Source: Peptococcaceae bacterium BICA1-7
GTDB lineage: Bacteria; Bacillota; Desulfotomaculia; Desulfotomaculales; Desulfocucumaceae
Assembly: GCA_000802095.1 (NCBI GenBank)
Contig: JUEB01000033.1
Coordinates: 62,001 to 126,000 of the forward strand
Reading direction: 5' to 3'
DNA length: 64,000 nt
Shown one piece after another: positions 1 through 9,008 of this stretch. Made by a program: the position numbers and the translations under genes. Each line of letters starts with the position of its first letter. Positions within the stretch are counted from its first letter, which is position 1. Below the pieces are notes generated by a model, which saw nothing but the letters and a program-made list of their open reading frames with translations, made no database searches and was not told where the DNA came from.

Positions 1-136
1 TCAGGATGGGTTTTTTGTTCCGCATAACCGGTGCATAAGCGAGAACAAAATGTAATATAAAAACATATATGGTTAAATTATCTTATTAAAGAAAATGGAA
101 TTTGTTACATATTTTTTAAAAAGGTTATTTTTCGTG

Positions 137-170
137 AAAAAAGGCCGCTGACTTCAATCTGTCAGCAGCC
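137..170 (-). terminator. Rho-independent terminator of the acyl-CoA synthetase operon
   Basis: On the minus strand a GGCTGCTGAC / GTCAGCGGCC stem with an 8-nt loop is followed by six T. It lies about 40 nt past the stop of the synthetase gene that ends at 210. Confidence 0.85.
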
Positions 171-209
171 TCAAATTAAATTCACCTGCGGTTTTTATAA
201 AGGATCCGG

Positions 210-1799
210 CTATTCCTTCAGAAGGCGGCGCAGAATTTTACCTACCGCCGACTTGGGCAACTGATCGCGAAACTCCACGAAGCGGGGCACCTTGTAGGCC
301 GCCAGCTTTGAGCGGCAGAAGGTTATGATCTCCTCTTCGGTGGCACTCTCTCCCTCTTTTAGAACTATGAAGGCCTTTGCCGTCTCACCCCGGTAGGCGT
401 CGGCAATGCCCACCACAACAGCCTCCTGGACCTTGGGGTAGGTGAAAAGAACATCCTCCACCTCCACAGGGTAGATGTTGAAGCCCCCGGCTATGATAAC
501 GTCCTTTTTGCGGCTGACTATATAAACATAGCCATCCTCATCCACCTCTACCACATCGCCTGTTTTAAGCCAGCCGTCCTCCAACACGTTGACCGTCTCA
601 TCCCATTTGTTCCAGTAGCCCCTCATAACCTGGGGACCGGTGATCCACAGCTCGCCGGGCTGTTTTTGCCGGCATTCTTCGCCGGTGCTTATATCTATTA
701 CCTTCATGTCGGTGTCCGGAACGGGAAGGCCTATGCTGCCGGTTTTTACTTTGCCGTTGACAGGGTTGCTGTGGGTTACCGGAGATGCCTCGGAAAGGCC
801 GTAGGCCTCCACCACCTCCACCCCGGTCAGCTTCATAAAGGAATCTTTTACCTCGTTGGGGAGGGGGGCCGACCCGCTTATGCAGGTATGCAGGCAGCGC
901 AGGTCGTAATTGTCAATGTCCTTGTAGCTGTTGATGGCGATTAGCATGGTTGGGCTGGCAAAAAATACCCCCACCTTGTAGTTGTCAATGGCCTCAATGA
1001 CGGCCTTCGGCTCGAAGCGCGGGAAAAGAATCATGGTCACCCCGGTGTATACCGACATATTCATGACGCAGGTAAGCCCATAAACGTGAAACAGCGGCAG
1101 TACGCCTATTACATGGTCATTGCCCCGCCGGTAGTTTTTGCCCAGCACTTCTACCGCCTGATATACATTGGCCACCAGGTTGTGGTGGGTAAGCATGCAG
1201 CCTTTGGATAACCCGGTGGTTCCGCCGGTGTATTGAAGCAGGGCCAGGTCTTCGGGGGCAACCTCAACTTTTTGATAGTCGGCGCTGTATTTTTCCAGGA
1301 TCAGCCCCAGATCGGTGGTGTCATCTCCGGTGGCAGCGGGCGATCCGTCAATGTTAAAGGTGATCATGTGTTTTAAGGAGGTGCTTTCCCTCACGTTTTT
1401 AACCTTGGGGTAAAGATCGGCCAGGCAGACTATGGTTTCGCTGCCAGAGTCGCTGAGCTGATGTTCAATTTCCCTCTCCACGTACATGGGGTTGTGCTGG
1501 ACCACCACTGCCCCGGCTTTGAGGGCGCCAAAGAAGGAAATGACGTTCTGTGGGCAGTTGGGGGCCATGATGGCTACCCGGTCGCCTTTCTTTACTCCCC
1601 TATCCTGCAGAAAGCGGGTGAACCGGCTGGACATAAGCTCCAGCTCCCGGTAGGTTATTTTCTGGTCAAAGAAAATTATGGCGTTATTATCGGGATACTG
1701 GCGGGAGCTGTTGGACAGAAAATCAAAAACGGGTATCCCGGGGTATTCCAGGGTGTGCCTGGTATCGGGCAGATAGTTTTTTAACCATATTTTTTCCAT
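210..1799 (-). CDS. Long-chain acyl-CoA synthetase (AMP-forming)
   Basis: Activates a carboxylic acid, probably a fatty acid, to its acyl-CoA with ATP through an acyl-adenylate. At 529 residues it is full length for the ANL superfamily. The AMP-binding loop YTGGTTGLSKG lies near residue 190. The C-terminal half carries GYWNKWDET, DGWLKTGDV, the hinge region SRKKDVIIAGGFNIYP, and near the end PKSAVGKILRR with the catalytic lysine. The ATG start has AAGGAGG nine bases upstream. It is the second gene of a two-gene operon, 35 nt behind another synthetase, ending in a strong terminator. Control is probably by the sigma-54 promoter at 3563-3577 and the neighbouring activator. The chain length of the substrate cannot be read from sequence. 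Confidence 0.93.
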   Translation of the reverse strand: MEKIWLKNYLPDTRHTLEYPGIPVFDFLSNSSRQYPDNNAIIFFDQKITYRELELMSSRFTRFLQDRGVKKGDRVAIMAPNCPQNVISFFGALKAGAVVVQHNPMYVEREIEHQLSDSGSETIVCLADLYPKVKNVRESTSLKHMITFNIDGSPAATGDDTTDLGLILEKYSADYQKVEVAPEDLALLQYTGGTTGLSKGCMLTHHNLVANVYQAVEVLGKNYRRGNDHVIGVLPLFHVYGLTCVMNMSVYTGVTMILFPRFEPKAVIEAIDNYKVGVFFASPTMLIAINSYKDIDNYDLRCLHTCISGSAPLPNEVKDSFMKLTGVEVVEAYGLSEASPVTHSNPVNGKVKTGSIGLPVPDTDMKVIDISTGEECRQKQPGELWITGPQVMRGYWNKWDETVNVLEDGWLKTGDVVEVDEDGYVYIVSRKKDVIIAGGFNIYPVEVEDVLFTYPKVQEAVVVGIADAYRGETAKAFIVLKEGESATEEEIITFCRSKLAAYKVPRFVEFRDQLPKSAVGKILRRLLKE

Positions 1800-1834
1800 G
1801 AGTAAAGCCTCCTTAGTTTTGTTGTAAAAGATAT

Positions 1835-3364
1835 CTATTTCAGCAGGTGCCTGATCAGCTTGCCGGTTGTGGTTCTGGGCAATTCCTTCACAAAAACATA
1901 GCGGTCAGGTATTTTAAAAGCAGCCAGCAAATCGCTTTCCCTTATAAAGCTGTCCAGCATTTCGGGGGTCAGCCCGCTGTCGCGGGACACCACGAAGGCG
2001 GTAATGGTTTTTTCGGATCCCTGGCCGGGCAGGCCTGCCACAGCCACCTCGGCAACCAGAGGGTGCTCACTGATAACTTTCTCTATTTCCTGTGGATAAA
2101 TGTTGTCCACTGCGGTGATGATGGCATCGTCCGCCCGGCCTGTAATCCACAGGTAGCCGTCCTCATCCAGCCGGCCCAAGTCTCCGGAATGATACCAGCC
2201 GCCGTAAAAGGCCCGGGCTGTTTTCTCCGGGTGCCGGTAGTAGCCTTGCATCATGCCGCTGCCGCGTATTAAAATCTCGCCTATCTGCCCGGTGTCCGCC
2301 AGATCTCCTGGTTCGGAGGGAACCTCCCGGCCAGGCCTGACTACCCGTATCTCGTGGTTTAAAAGGGCCTTTCCGGCAGATCCGCACTTAAGGGGGTGCT
2401 CCTCAGGGTAGAGCACTGTGACCACCGGTCCCATTTCGGCCATACCGTAGAGCTGGATTAATTCTGCCCGGGTTACTCCTTTTATCCTTTTAATGGTCTG
2501 CAGTGTCGCCGGGGAAGCCCCGTAGGGGATAAGGCGAAGGTCCGGCAGATCAATCCGGGGTGGATTCTTAAAAATACGTTCCAGGGTGACCGGGTCTCCG
2601 AACATCACGGTAATTTTTTCGGCGGCCAGCGTTGACCACACTTCAGGCTCATCCAGGTGATGCTGCAGTATATTGGCCGCCCCCACATGCACCCGGGGCA
2701 GAAAGAAGCAGTGCAGCTCGGCCACATGATACAACGGGGCCACCGAGAGTCCCCGGTCAGGGTATCTTAATCGCTGGGCCTCTATCATGCACATGCTGTG
2801 ATCCAGTATCTCCCGGTGCTGGTGGATGACCCCCTTGGGCCTTCCGGTGGTGCCGCTGGTGTAAACAATGGAATACCAGTCGGTTTCCGCCACCAGTATG
2901 TCGGGGCTGGTGTCCCGGCCGGATTTTAGAAACTGGTAATAGGATTCGGCGTAATCAGGCACATCGTCATCCACGTACAGCAGTTTTTGAACGGTGCGCA
3001 GGCGGGGAAGGACCTTTTTGACCCTGTCCCGGACGGCTCCCTCGAAAATAAGCACCCTTGACTCCGTGTCATTAAGTATGTAGGAGAGATCGGATGTGCT
3101 CAGGTGGCAGTTGATGGGGTTGAATACCGCCCCTATCTTGGCCGTGGCAAAGAGTGCCGTCACCAGCTCACAGGTATTGAACAGAAAAACAGATACCCTG
3201 TCTCCCTTGGCCACACCCCAGGACAGCAGTGCGCCGGCCAGGCGGTTTACCTGCCTGTCCCACTCCCTGTAGGTCCAACGTATTCCTTTGGCCGGGTACA
3301 CCAGGGCCTCCCGGCCGGGGTGCCGCTTCACGGCCTGCTCGAAAAGATCTTTTAGAGTATACAT
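1835..3364 (-). CDS. Acyl-CoA synthetase / AMP-dependent ligase
   Basis: Second ANL-superfamily ligase, 509 residues, full length. It shows YTSGTTGRPKGVIHQH as the P-loop near residue 167, GWYHSGDLGRLDEDGYLWITGR before the hinge, and PRTTTGKLIRHLLK with the C-terminal catalytic lysine. It differs clearly from the downstream ligase, so the pair is not a recent duplication and may act on different acids. It is first in the operon; its leader of about 185 nt begins at a sigma-54-type promoter. A run of AAGGGGAAAGGGG lies upstream of the ATG, further away than usual, so translation may be weaker. Candidates are medium- or long-chain fatty acids or aromatic acids; I cannot decide between them. Confidence 0.92.
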   Translation of the reverse strand: MYTLKDLFEQAVKRHPGREALVYPAKGIRWTYREWDRQVNRLAGALLSWGVAKGDRVSVFLFNTCELVTALFATAKIGAVFNPINCHLSTSDLSYILNDTESRVLIFEGAVRDRVKKVLPRLRTVQKLLYVDDDVPDYAESYYQFLKSGRDTSPDILVAETDWYSIVYTSGTTGRPKGVIHQHREILDHSMCMIEAQRLRYPDRGLSVAPLYHVAELHCFFLPRVHVGAANILQHHLDEPEVWSTLAAEKITVMFGDPVTLERIFKNPPRIDLPDLRLIPYGASPATLQTIKRIKGVTRAELIQLYGMAEMGPVVTVLYPEEHPLKCGSAGKALLNHEIRVVRPGREVPSEPGDLADTGQIGEILIRGSGMMQGYYRHPEKTARAFYGGWYHSGDLGRLDEDGYLWITGRADDAIITAVDNIYPQEIEKVISEHPLVAEVAVAGLPGQGSEKTITAFVVSRDSGLTPEMLDSFIRESDLLAAFKIPDRYVFVKELPRTTTGKLIRHLLK

Positions 3365-3562
3365 TTAATAGATGTTGTAAACCCCTTTCCCCTTTATGCG
3401 CTTTCGATGGCCTATGGGCCATAAAGGTAACTGGCACCGGTGCATCAGTTTGCATCACCTGTGAACGGGCGGCAGCTTTTTAAAAAATCCGCGTCCGGAC
3501 AGGTCCTGGCCGACCGGTTCAATATAGTGATGCAGTACTCTTGTTACTCATTAAAATATTTA

Positions 3563-3577
3563 GCAATTATCCTGCCA
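3563..3577 (-). promoter_or_regulatory. Sigma-54 (-24/-12) promoter for the acyl-CoA synthetase operon
   Basis: The minus strand reads TGGCAGGATAATTGC. It matches the consensus TGGCAC-N5-TTGC at GG(-24), CA and TTGC(-12), with exact spacing. The predicted start is near 3551. The neighbouring gene encodes a sigma-54 activator, which supports the call. This is a pattern match by eye. Confidence 0.75.
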
Positions 3578-3637
3578 ATAATTATAGTCAAGCCAGACAG
3601 ACTTTTTTGTATGACCGGCAGGAGGCTTTCCATAAAA

Positions 3638-3669
3638 CGCATCAATTGCGCATCGCTATGCATCGCATC
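3638..3669. promoter_or_regulatory. Candidate enhancer: helically phased GCATC repeats
   Basis: GCATC occurs at 3639, 3650, 3660 and 3665 (steps of 11, 10 and 5 bp), about 88-118 bp upstream of the predicted sigma-54 transcription start. Two more copies 10 bp apart (3442, 3452) lie in the leader. The position fits an upstream activator site for the adjacent Fis-type activator. It overlaps the last codon of that gene by two bases. Confidence 0.45.
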
Positions 3670-5401
3670 AGCCTTCAGCCGTATTGAGGCCGTGCTTTTT
3701 CATTTTTCTTACTACTGTTGACTGGTTGACTCCCAGCACCTCGGCAACCTTGCGGGTGCTGCGCAGGCGGCCATACAGCTCCCTGAGTATTTCCTTTTCC
3801 GGTGCCGCATGATAGTCTCCGTCCCGAAACGCCCTGCTGCGGCTTATAATGTTCCCGGGGAGGTCTTTGACAGCAATAATATTGTGGGGGGTTACTACCA
3901 GCATTCTTTCTATAAGGTTCTCCAGTTCCCGGACATTGCCCGGCCAGTCATAGGCGCCCAGCACATCCATGGCCTCGGCGGCAATGCTTTTGGTCATGTG
4001 GTATTTCTCATTGAATTTCCTCAGGAAGTGCGAAATAAAGAGGGTTATTTCATCACTCCGATCCCTCAGGGGGGGGACTGTAATGGGGATTACATTCAGG
4101 CGGTAATAAAGATCGTCCCTGAACTGTCCTGATTTAACCATGGCAGACAGGTCCCGGTTGGTGGCAGCCACCAGTCGCAGGTTCACCTTTACCGGCTTTG
4201 TTCCCCCTACCCGGGCTACCTCTCTTTCCTGGATTACAGTTAAAAGCTTCACCTGAAGGTGCAGGGGTAGCTCGGACACCTCATCAAGAAACAGTGTACC
4301 GGTCTGAGCCAGCTCAATAAGGCCGGGCTTGCCCTCCCGCCTGGCCCCGGTAAAGGCTCCCCTATCGTAGCCAAACAATTCCGACTCCAGCAGGTTTTCC
4401 GGTATAGCCCCGCAGTTAATCCTTATAAAGGGAGCGTCACTTCGGTGGCTCATCTTGTGGACCAGCCTGGCCACAATTTCTTTTCCCACACCGGACTCAC
4501 CCTGTATCAGAATGGTGGTATCCACTCTGGCTACACGGATGGCCAGGTCAAAACAGTTTCTCATGGACTGGTTTCCACACACGAAAGTATGGCCCAGGTC
4601 CCTGGACTTAAGTTTTTCCAGCTCGGACTGGTAGACCCCGGTCAGCTCCCTGCTGGCCTGCAGCTGCCTTTTTAAATCCGTCAGGCTGGAAATATCCCTG
4701 CAGTTGACCACAACCCGTGAAGTTTTCCCTGTTTCCCGGGAATATACAGGGTTGGCGGTGATAATAATCTCTTTTCCCTCCTCCAGGCGCTGCACCAGGG
4801 TAACAGGACTTTTACTCTGAACGGCCTGCCTGCTTACCTGCACAATGGGCAGCTTGAGGCCGCTTTTATACAGCAGCTCGTCCAGCGGGACCGGTTTGCA
4901 CTGCTGTGGCCCGGCTGTCCCGGCCACCAGGTCATGGAAGGCGCTGTTGAATTTTAGGGTATTGCCCTCTTCATCCACCACCAGTATGCCGTCGTAGGAA
5001 GAATTTATTATGGCGTCGGTTTCCTGGTACAGTGACTCAAAGGCGTTGGCCATGTCCATCCTGGTCATCATGGCCACCAGCCGGTTGCTGTAATCCACCA
5101 CCGGCAGCCTGCTGACATTATAGTCCAGGGCCATCTGCCAGGCATCCTCCACAGGCCTGTCGTGCAGTATGGTCCGGACATTTCTTTTCATAAGGGTGCT
5201 TACGGCGCTTTCAAAGGGGATCTTTTTTATGATGGCCCGGTATAGATGAGTTTTGGTTAAAATGCCCACTATTTCTTCGGCAGCATTGACCACAGGGGCG
5301 CCATCAATACCGTGCTCAAGAAAAACCTGCGCCGCTTTGAAAAGGGTGTCGCTTTCCTGAAGGGCCACGGGCTCCCTGTTTAAAAACTCGTTTATCCTCA
5401 T
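3668..5401 (-). CDS. Sigma-54-dependent transcriptional activator (CBS-CBS-PAS-AAA+-Fis)
   Basis: A bacterial enhancer-binding protein of 577 residues that should open sigma-54 holoenzyme promoters with ATP. Residues 1-120 form two CBS motifs (usually ligand or adenosine-nucleotide sensing), and about 125-240 a PAS domain. The AAA+ core starts near 270, with Walker A GESGVGKE, the sigma-54 contact loop GAFTGA, Walker B TLFLDEV and the arginine-finger region. The C-terminus holds a Fis-type helix-turn-helix ([26 protein letters not shown] region). The N-terminus has no phospho-receiver domain, so the input is probably a small molecule. The ATG start has TAAGGAG seven bases upstream. Its place directly upstream of the synthetase operon and its sigma-54 promoter suggests that it activates fatty-acid or acid activation; its own promoter also looks sigma-54 dependent. 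Confidence 0.92.
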   Translation of the reverse strand: MRINEFLNREPVALQESDTLFKAAQVFLEHGIDGAPVVNAAEEIVGILTKTHLYRAIIKKIPFESAVSTLMKRNVRTILHDRPVEDAWQMALDYNVSRLPVVDYSNRLVAMMTRMDMANAFESLYQETDAIINSSYDGILVVDEEGNTLKFNSAFHDLVAGTAGPQQCKPVPLDELLYKSGLKLPIVQVSRQAVQSKSPVTLVQRLEEGKEIIITANPVYSRETGKTSRVVVNCRDISSLTDLKRQLQASRELTGVYQSELEKLKSRDLGHTFVCGNQSMRNCFDLAIRVARVDTTILIQGESGVGKEIVARLVHKMSHRSDAPFIRINCGAIPENLLESELFGYDRGAFTGARREGKPGLIELAQTGTLFLDEVSELPLHLQVKLLTVIQEREVARVGGTKPVKVNLRLVAATNRDLSAMVKSGQFRDDLYYRLNVIPITVPPLRDRSDEITLFISHFLRKFNEKYHMTKSIAAEAMDVLGAYDWPGNVRELENLIERMLVVTPHNIIAVKDLPGNIISRSRAFRDGDYHAAPEKEILRELYGRLRSTRKVAEVLGVNQSTVVRKMKKHGLNTAEG

Positions 5402-5560
5402 CTTTTACTCCTTATAACATTTTTCCGGACCAACTTCCTTTTATCACAAACAAAAGTAATCCGCAAGCCTGTACAGCTATTAAGTTAACCTTGAGCTGTA
5501 AAGCATTCCAGGAAGGCAGCCCCTCCTTTTTCCAGTGCCGGCTCTTGTCTGAATTCAGTT

Positions 5561-5575
5561 GCAATTGTTGTACCA
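5561..5575 (-). promoter_or_regulatory. Sigma-54-like promoter upstream of the activator gene
   Basis: The minus strand reads TGGTACAACAATTGC: -24 GG and -12 TTGC at exact spacing, with one mismatch (T for C) in the -24 box. The predicted start is near 5549, about 150 nt before the ATG at 5401. It suggests autoregulation. Confidence 0.55.
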
Positions 5576-5582
5576 GAAAGAG

Positions 5583-5604
5583 AAAAAAACCGCCAATGCG
5601 GTTT
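5583..5604 (-). terminator. Terminator of the GH25 lysozyme gene
   Basis: AAACCGC-CAAT-GCGGTTT stem, followed on the minus strand by a run of T, about 30 nt past the stop at 5635. Confidence 0.85.
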
Positions 5605-5634
5605 AATGAAGGTATAGATTATGGTCTTTTACTT

Positions 5635-6282
5635 TCAAACAACTCTTCGCCGGGAGAGAAGAACTAGCCTGCCGGTATCCCCGTTATACTCATTCAGGTC
5701 AACGTTTCCGCTGATACCACTTACCCTGCCCCTGTCGGTGTACTGCAGGAACAGCCAGTGCTTCCACCCTGAGCAGCCGGGAGGCAGCTGGTCTCCGTAA
5801 TGGGCCAGCCAGAGCGGCGCACTGCCCAGACCTTCGTCCAGGAACTCACTGATAAAGTAGGAGTATGAATAGATGACTGGCTGAACAATGGCCTCCACCT
5901 TCACTTTTTGAACCCAGGCACTGACTATTTGAGAAATCTCTCTTTTACCCAGGCCCTGGTTTTTTTCAATGTCTATGACCGGCGGCAGGTCAAGCAGGTC
6001 AAAGCCCCCGTTAGCATTGACCACATTAATAAAGTGACCGGCCTCGTTTAAGGCGTCCTCTATAGTGGACGGGGTGCAGAAATGATAGGCCCCCACAAGT
6101 ATCCCGGCCTCTTTAGCACCCTTTATATTCTGGGAAAATTTAGGGTCCTGGTAGTCCACCCCTTCAGTGGCCTTTATAAAGGCAAAAGAGATCCCATCAC
6201 TTTTAACAAGATTCCAGTCAATATCCCCCTGCCAGTGGGAAACATCAGTTCCACGGCAATTACCCGGGCTTCTGGACTGCAT
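5635..6282 (-). CDS. GH25 lysozyme (N-acetylmuramidase)
   Basis: Glycoside hydrolase family 25 protein of 215 residues, one catalytic domain. It cleaves the beta-1,4 bond between N-acetylmuramic acid and N-acetylglucosamine in peptidoglycan. Family marks seen: GTDVSHWQGDIDW at the N-terminus (catalytic-site Asp), FAFIKATEG, GAYHFCTP, the acidic pair in PPVIDIEKN, and LWLAHYG plus WLFLQYTDRG near the end. There is no signal peptide or cell-wall binding repeat, so it may act in the mother cell or forespore, or leave by lysis. The ATG start has AAAGGGGG nine bases upstream. It is monocistronic, with its own terminator downstream and a perfect palindrome just upstream. Confidence 0.9.
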   Translation of the reverse strand: MQSRSPGNCRGTDVSHWQGDIDWNLVKSDGISFAFIKATEGVDYQDPKFSQNIKGAKEAGILVGAYHFCTPSTIEDALNEAGHFINVVNANGGFDLLDLPPVIDIEKNQGLGKREISQIVSAWVQKVKVEAIVQPVIYSYSYFISEFLDEGLGSAPLWLAHYGDQLPPGCSGWKHWLFLQYTDRGRVSGISGNVDLNEYNGDTGRLVLLSRRRVV

Positions 6283-6300
6283 GTCTGACCCCCTTTACAT

Positions 6301-6317
6301 ACAGCCGGACCGGCTGT
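6301..6317. repeat. Perfect 17-bp inverted repeat between ABC transporter and lysozyme
   Basis: ACAGCCGG-A-CCGGCTGT. It lies 20-35 bp upstream of the lysozyme start and about 70 bp past the stop of the transporter gene. No T-run follows, so it is more like an operator than an intrinsic terminator. Confidence 0.4.
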
Positions 6318-6387
6318 ATTCACAAGTATTTATTATATTTAGAGTATGAATAAAGCCGGGTTCCGGTTACAGCTGTGCAGGTCCTAG

Positions 6388-7809
6388 TTACCCGGCAGTC
6401 TGGCACAGGGAGGCCGGGCTGCCCTCAAGCTTAAGTTTTACTGAGGCCTGGAAAATCAGCTCCTCATTATGGTGGGATACGATCAATACTGTGTCTCCCG
6501 GCCTGGTTGTCCTTTTAATAAGCTGCATCATCCTCTTTTTTTGATTGGTGTCGGAGGAGGAAAAGGGCTCATCAAGCAGTATTACATCACCCCGGGCAGC
6601 CAGTGTTCTGGCCAGTGAAACTGCCTTCTGCATCCCCCCGCTGAGCTGCGGAGGATAGAGTTCACCGGGTATTCCCAAAACACCCAGCATTTCCAGGGCC
6701 TTTGCCAGAGCCTCCCGGTATGGCATCTGCCGGCGCAGCACCAGGGCGATATTCTGTTCTGCGGTTAGCCAGGGAAGGAGCCGGGGCTCCTGAAACATCA
6801 GGCAGGGAATCCTTCCATTCCGGCTGACCTGGCCGCTATCCGGTCTTTCCAGCCCGGCTATTATGCGCAGCAGGGTTGTCTTGCCCGTTCCCGAAGGTCC
6901 TGACAGAGATACTGTTTCCCCGGGCCTCAGGTTCAGTGAAAGGCTGTCCAGAACCCCAACGAAGGTCCCGTCCTGCCGGTAGCCCTTGGACATATTTTCT
7001 ATGGTTAGGCTTTCGCCGGCAGAGCTGCCCTGTCCTTTAGCCGTAGGCCTTACGGGAAGCCAGGCCAGCCCGGAGTGATAAATAGTGATAAAGAGCCCGC
7101 TTTTGATCAGCAGCCGCCAGGCCAGGTCACTGGTCAGGCCCAGTATAACCAGCAGCAGCGTCCAGGCCATCAGCCGGTCGGTCTGCAGGTAAGTCCTGCT
7201 GGTTTCCATGGCGAAGCCCACACCCCTGACGGAGGCAAAAAGCTCGGCCATTACCACTGACTTCCACATAATAGCTATGGCCACTGAAACACCGGCAGAG
7301 ATATGGCTTCCCACCGATGCCAGGTCTATGCTGTACCATTTTAAGACAGGGGGGAGCCGGAAGTTTTGGGACATCTCTCCCAGGTGGGGGCTAATGCTGT
7401 TAAGGCCTGTAATAGTATTGAGGTATATAACAGGCACAGTGGCTGTGAAAACCACAAAGGAAACGCTGGCGTCAGAAAAGCCGAACCAGATTATGGCCAG
7501 TAGTATCCATGATACCAGCGGCACGTTTTGCAAAAGAGTTATTACCGGGCGCAGGTAAGGTGTCAGGGGAGACAGCACTATGGCCATAAACACACCAGAC
7601 AGCACCGCGGCCAACATTCCGGCCAGCGCCCTGACGGCGGTGCCGGCGATTACAGTCCAGTTATGGGGCTCTATCAGTATACCCGCCAGACTTGCCACCA
7701 CCTGTTCCGGCGAAGGCAGCACCAGGCTGTTTGTGCCAAGTGATGCTATTTTCCAGACCAGCCCGAACAGTATAAAAGATATAATTGTTTTAGACAGTTT
7801 TAAAGGCAT
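6388..7809 (-). CDS. ABC transporter permease-ATPase fusion (SsuC/SsuB type)
   Basis: One 473-residue chain joins two parts that are normally separate. Residues 1 to about 245 are a BPD-type inner-membrane permease with several hydrophobic segments and the EAA-like loop region around residues 160-200. About 265-470 is an ATPase with Walker A GPSGTGKTTLL, Q-loop MFQEPRLLPWL, signature LSGGMQKAVSLAR and Walker B VILLDEPFSSSD. This layout fits uptake of a small organic anion such as a sulfonate, nitrate or pyrimidine precursor (NMT1/SsuA class). It follows the substrate-binding lipoprotein by 20 nt. The fusion is read without interruption in one frame, so it is not an obvious frameshift artefact. 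Confidence 0.88.
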   Translation of the reverse strand: MPLKLSKTIISFILFGLVWKIASLGTNSLVLPSPEQVVASLAGILIEPHNWTVIAGTAVRALAGMLAAVLSGVFMAIVLSPLTPYLRPVITLLQNVPLVSWILLAIIWFGFSDASVSFVVFTATVPVIYLNTITGLNSISPHLGEMSQNFRLPPVLKWYSIDLASVGSHISAGVSVAIAIMWKSVVMAELFASVRGVGFAMETSRTYLQTDRLMAWTLLLVILGLTSDLAWRLLIKSGLFITIYHSGLAWLPVRPTAKGQGSSAGESLTIENMSKGYRQDGTFVGVLDSLSLNLRPGETVSLSGPSGTGKTTLLRIIAGLERPDSGQVSRNGRIPCLMFQEPRLLPWLTAEQNIALVLRRQMPYREALAKALEMLGVLGIPGELYPPQLSGGMQKAVSLARTLAARGDVILLDEPFSSSDTNQKKRMMQLIKRTTRPGDTVLIVSHHNEELIFQASVKLKLEGSPASLCQTAG

Positions 7810-7829
7810 ATAAGCTTACCCGATTCTTT

Positions 7830-8798
7830 TTATTTAAGGTAGAAGGAGCTTTCCCGATCCGGTACTGTACCACCCACCGCCTCCGGATCGATTAAAAGGA
7901 GCTGGCCCAGGTATCCGTCCACAGCTTCTCTGGCCTCCCGGGCAGTCTGGAGCTTTAAGTTGCTTCGCCCCAGGGACTCCCGGATGACTTCCGCGGGAAG
8001 GGACAGTGCTTTTTCTTCTGCAGCCCCTATTTTTTCAGGATTGTTTACATAAGAAAGGAGACTATTATTGTATTTATCATAGAACTCCCGCCAGGCAGAT
8101 GGATTATCACCCGCGAAGCGGGCGCTGACAGCCAGGCCGGCCTGGGGCAGGCCCCGGGCTTCAGGGTAGGCCTTTAGCCACTCCTCTTCAAGGTTCATAA
8201 CTATTCCATACTCCTTGCTGCGGGAAAGCACCGAAGTAAGCAGGGGCTCCGGCAAAACTGCCAGGGAAATCTTTTTGGCAATGATCATTTGGGCAATCTC
8301 GGGGGAGGTCCCGTATATTATTTTAACATCTCTTTCGGAAAGCCCATTTTTTTTAAGAAGGCCCCTGAAAATAAGGTCCGGGCTGTACCCCATGGCCCCC
8401 ACGGCGACGGTTTTACCCTTTAAGTCAGCCCAGCCCTTAACCTGCGGGTCGCCGGAGACCAGGTAAAGTATTCCCCACGTGCTTACAGCCCCCAGCTGTA
8501 TATTGACACCCCTGTTATGTAGAACGGACATTGAGTTAACCGGTATTATGGAAACATCAACACTGTCCTCAATAATTCGGGACATGGCCTCATCGGCCTT
8601 GCTATACCAGATTACCTGCACAGCACTGTCTCCCAGCATGGAGACCAGGGGGATACTGGGAGGCGCCAGGGGGGCCTGGACCCTGATCACGCCGGCGCCT
8701 GTATTTGTATCCGAAGCCGGCGGTTTTTTTGAACAGCCGGCTACAGCCATAATTAAGGCTAACAGCAGCAGCGCGGCGGTGTATAATCTATTTCTCAT
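7830..8798 (-). CDS. ABC transporter substrate-binding lipoprotein (NMT1/SsuA type)
   Basis: 322 residues. The N-terminus is a lipoprotein signal (MRNRLYTAALLLLALIMAVAGC), so the mature protein should be anchored to the outer face of the membrane through Cys22. The rest has the two-lobe periplasmic-binding fold of the NMT1/SsuA group, with GWADLKGKTVAVGAMGYSPD and FRGLLKKNGL as typical segments. It delivers substrate to the permease-ATPase fusion encoded 20 nt downstream. A GGGGG ribosome site precedes the ATG. The substrate is unknown; neither sulfonate nor thiamine-precursor genes are nearby. Confidence 0.88.
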   Translation of the reverse strand: MRNRLYTAALLLLALIMAVAGCSKKPPASDTNTGAGVIRVQAPLAPPSIPLVSMLGDSAVQVIWYSKADEAMSRIIEDSVDVSIIPVNSMSVLHNRGVNIQLGAVSTWGILYLVSGDPQVKGWADLKGKTVAVGAMGYSPDLIFRGLLKKNGLSERDVKIIYGTSPEIAQMIIAKKISLAVLPEPLLTSVLSRSKEYGIVMNLEEEWLKAYPEARGLPQAGLAVSARFAGDNPSAWREFYDKYNNSLLSYVNNPEKIGAAEEKALSLPAEVIRESLGRSNLKLQTAREAREAVDGYLGQLLLIDPEAVGGTVPDRESSFYLK

Positions 8799-9008
8799 GG
8801 TTAAGTGACAACCCCCTTAAAACCTTTTCAGTAATTTTTTCTTTTGGTATAAACAATCCCGGGGTGCTTTTTCTATTATAAATCTTTTATCCACATACAG
8901 TAAGTTGAAATTAGCGCATCCCTGGTTAATTCACAGGGCTGCAGTATATTTAATCGGAACTGCACGCAAAATAGCACTGACGTCAATTTTTTGTGAGGTG
9001 AATATGTA

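Noticed and set aside
1461-1784. Long frames opposite the acyl-CoA synthetases, hydrogenase genes and oxidase operon
   Set aside because: They mirror GC-rich codons of well-supported genes and have no ribosome site or recognisable domain.
3431-3460. Second sigma-54 promoter around the TGGCAC at 3432
   Set aside because: It is on the plus strand, facing the wrong way, and no TTGC lies at the correct spacing.
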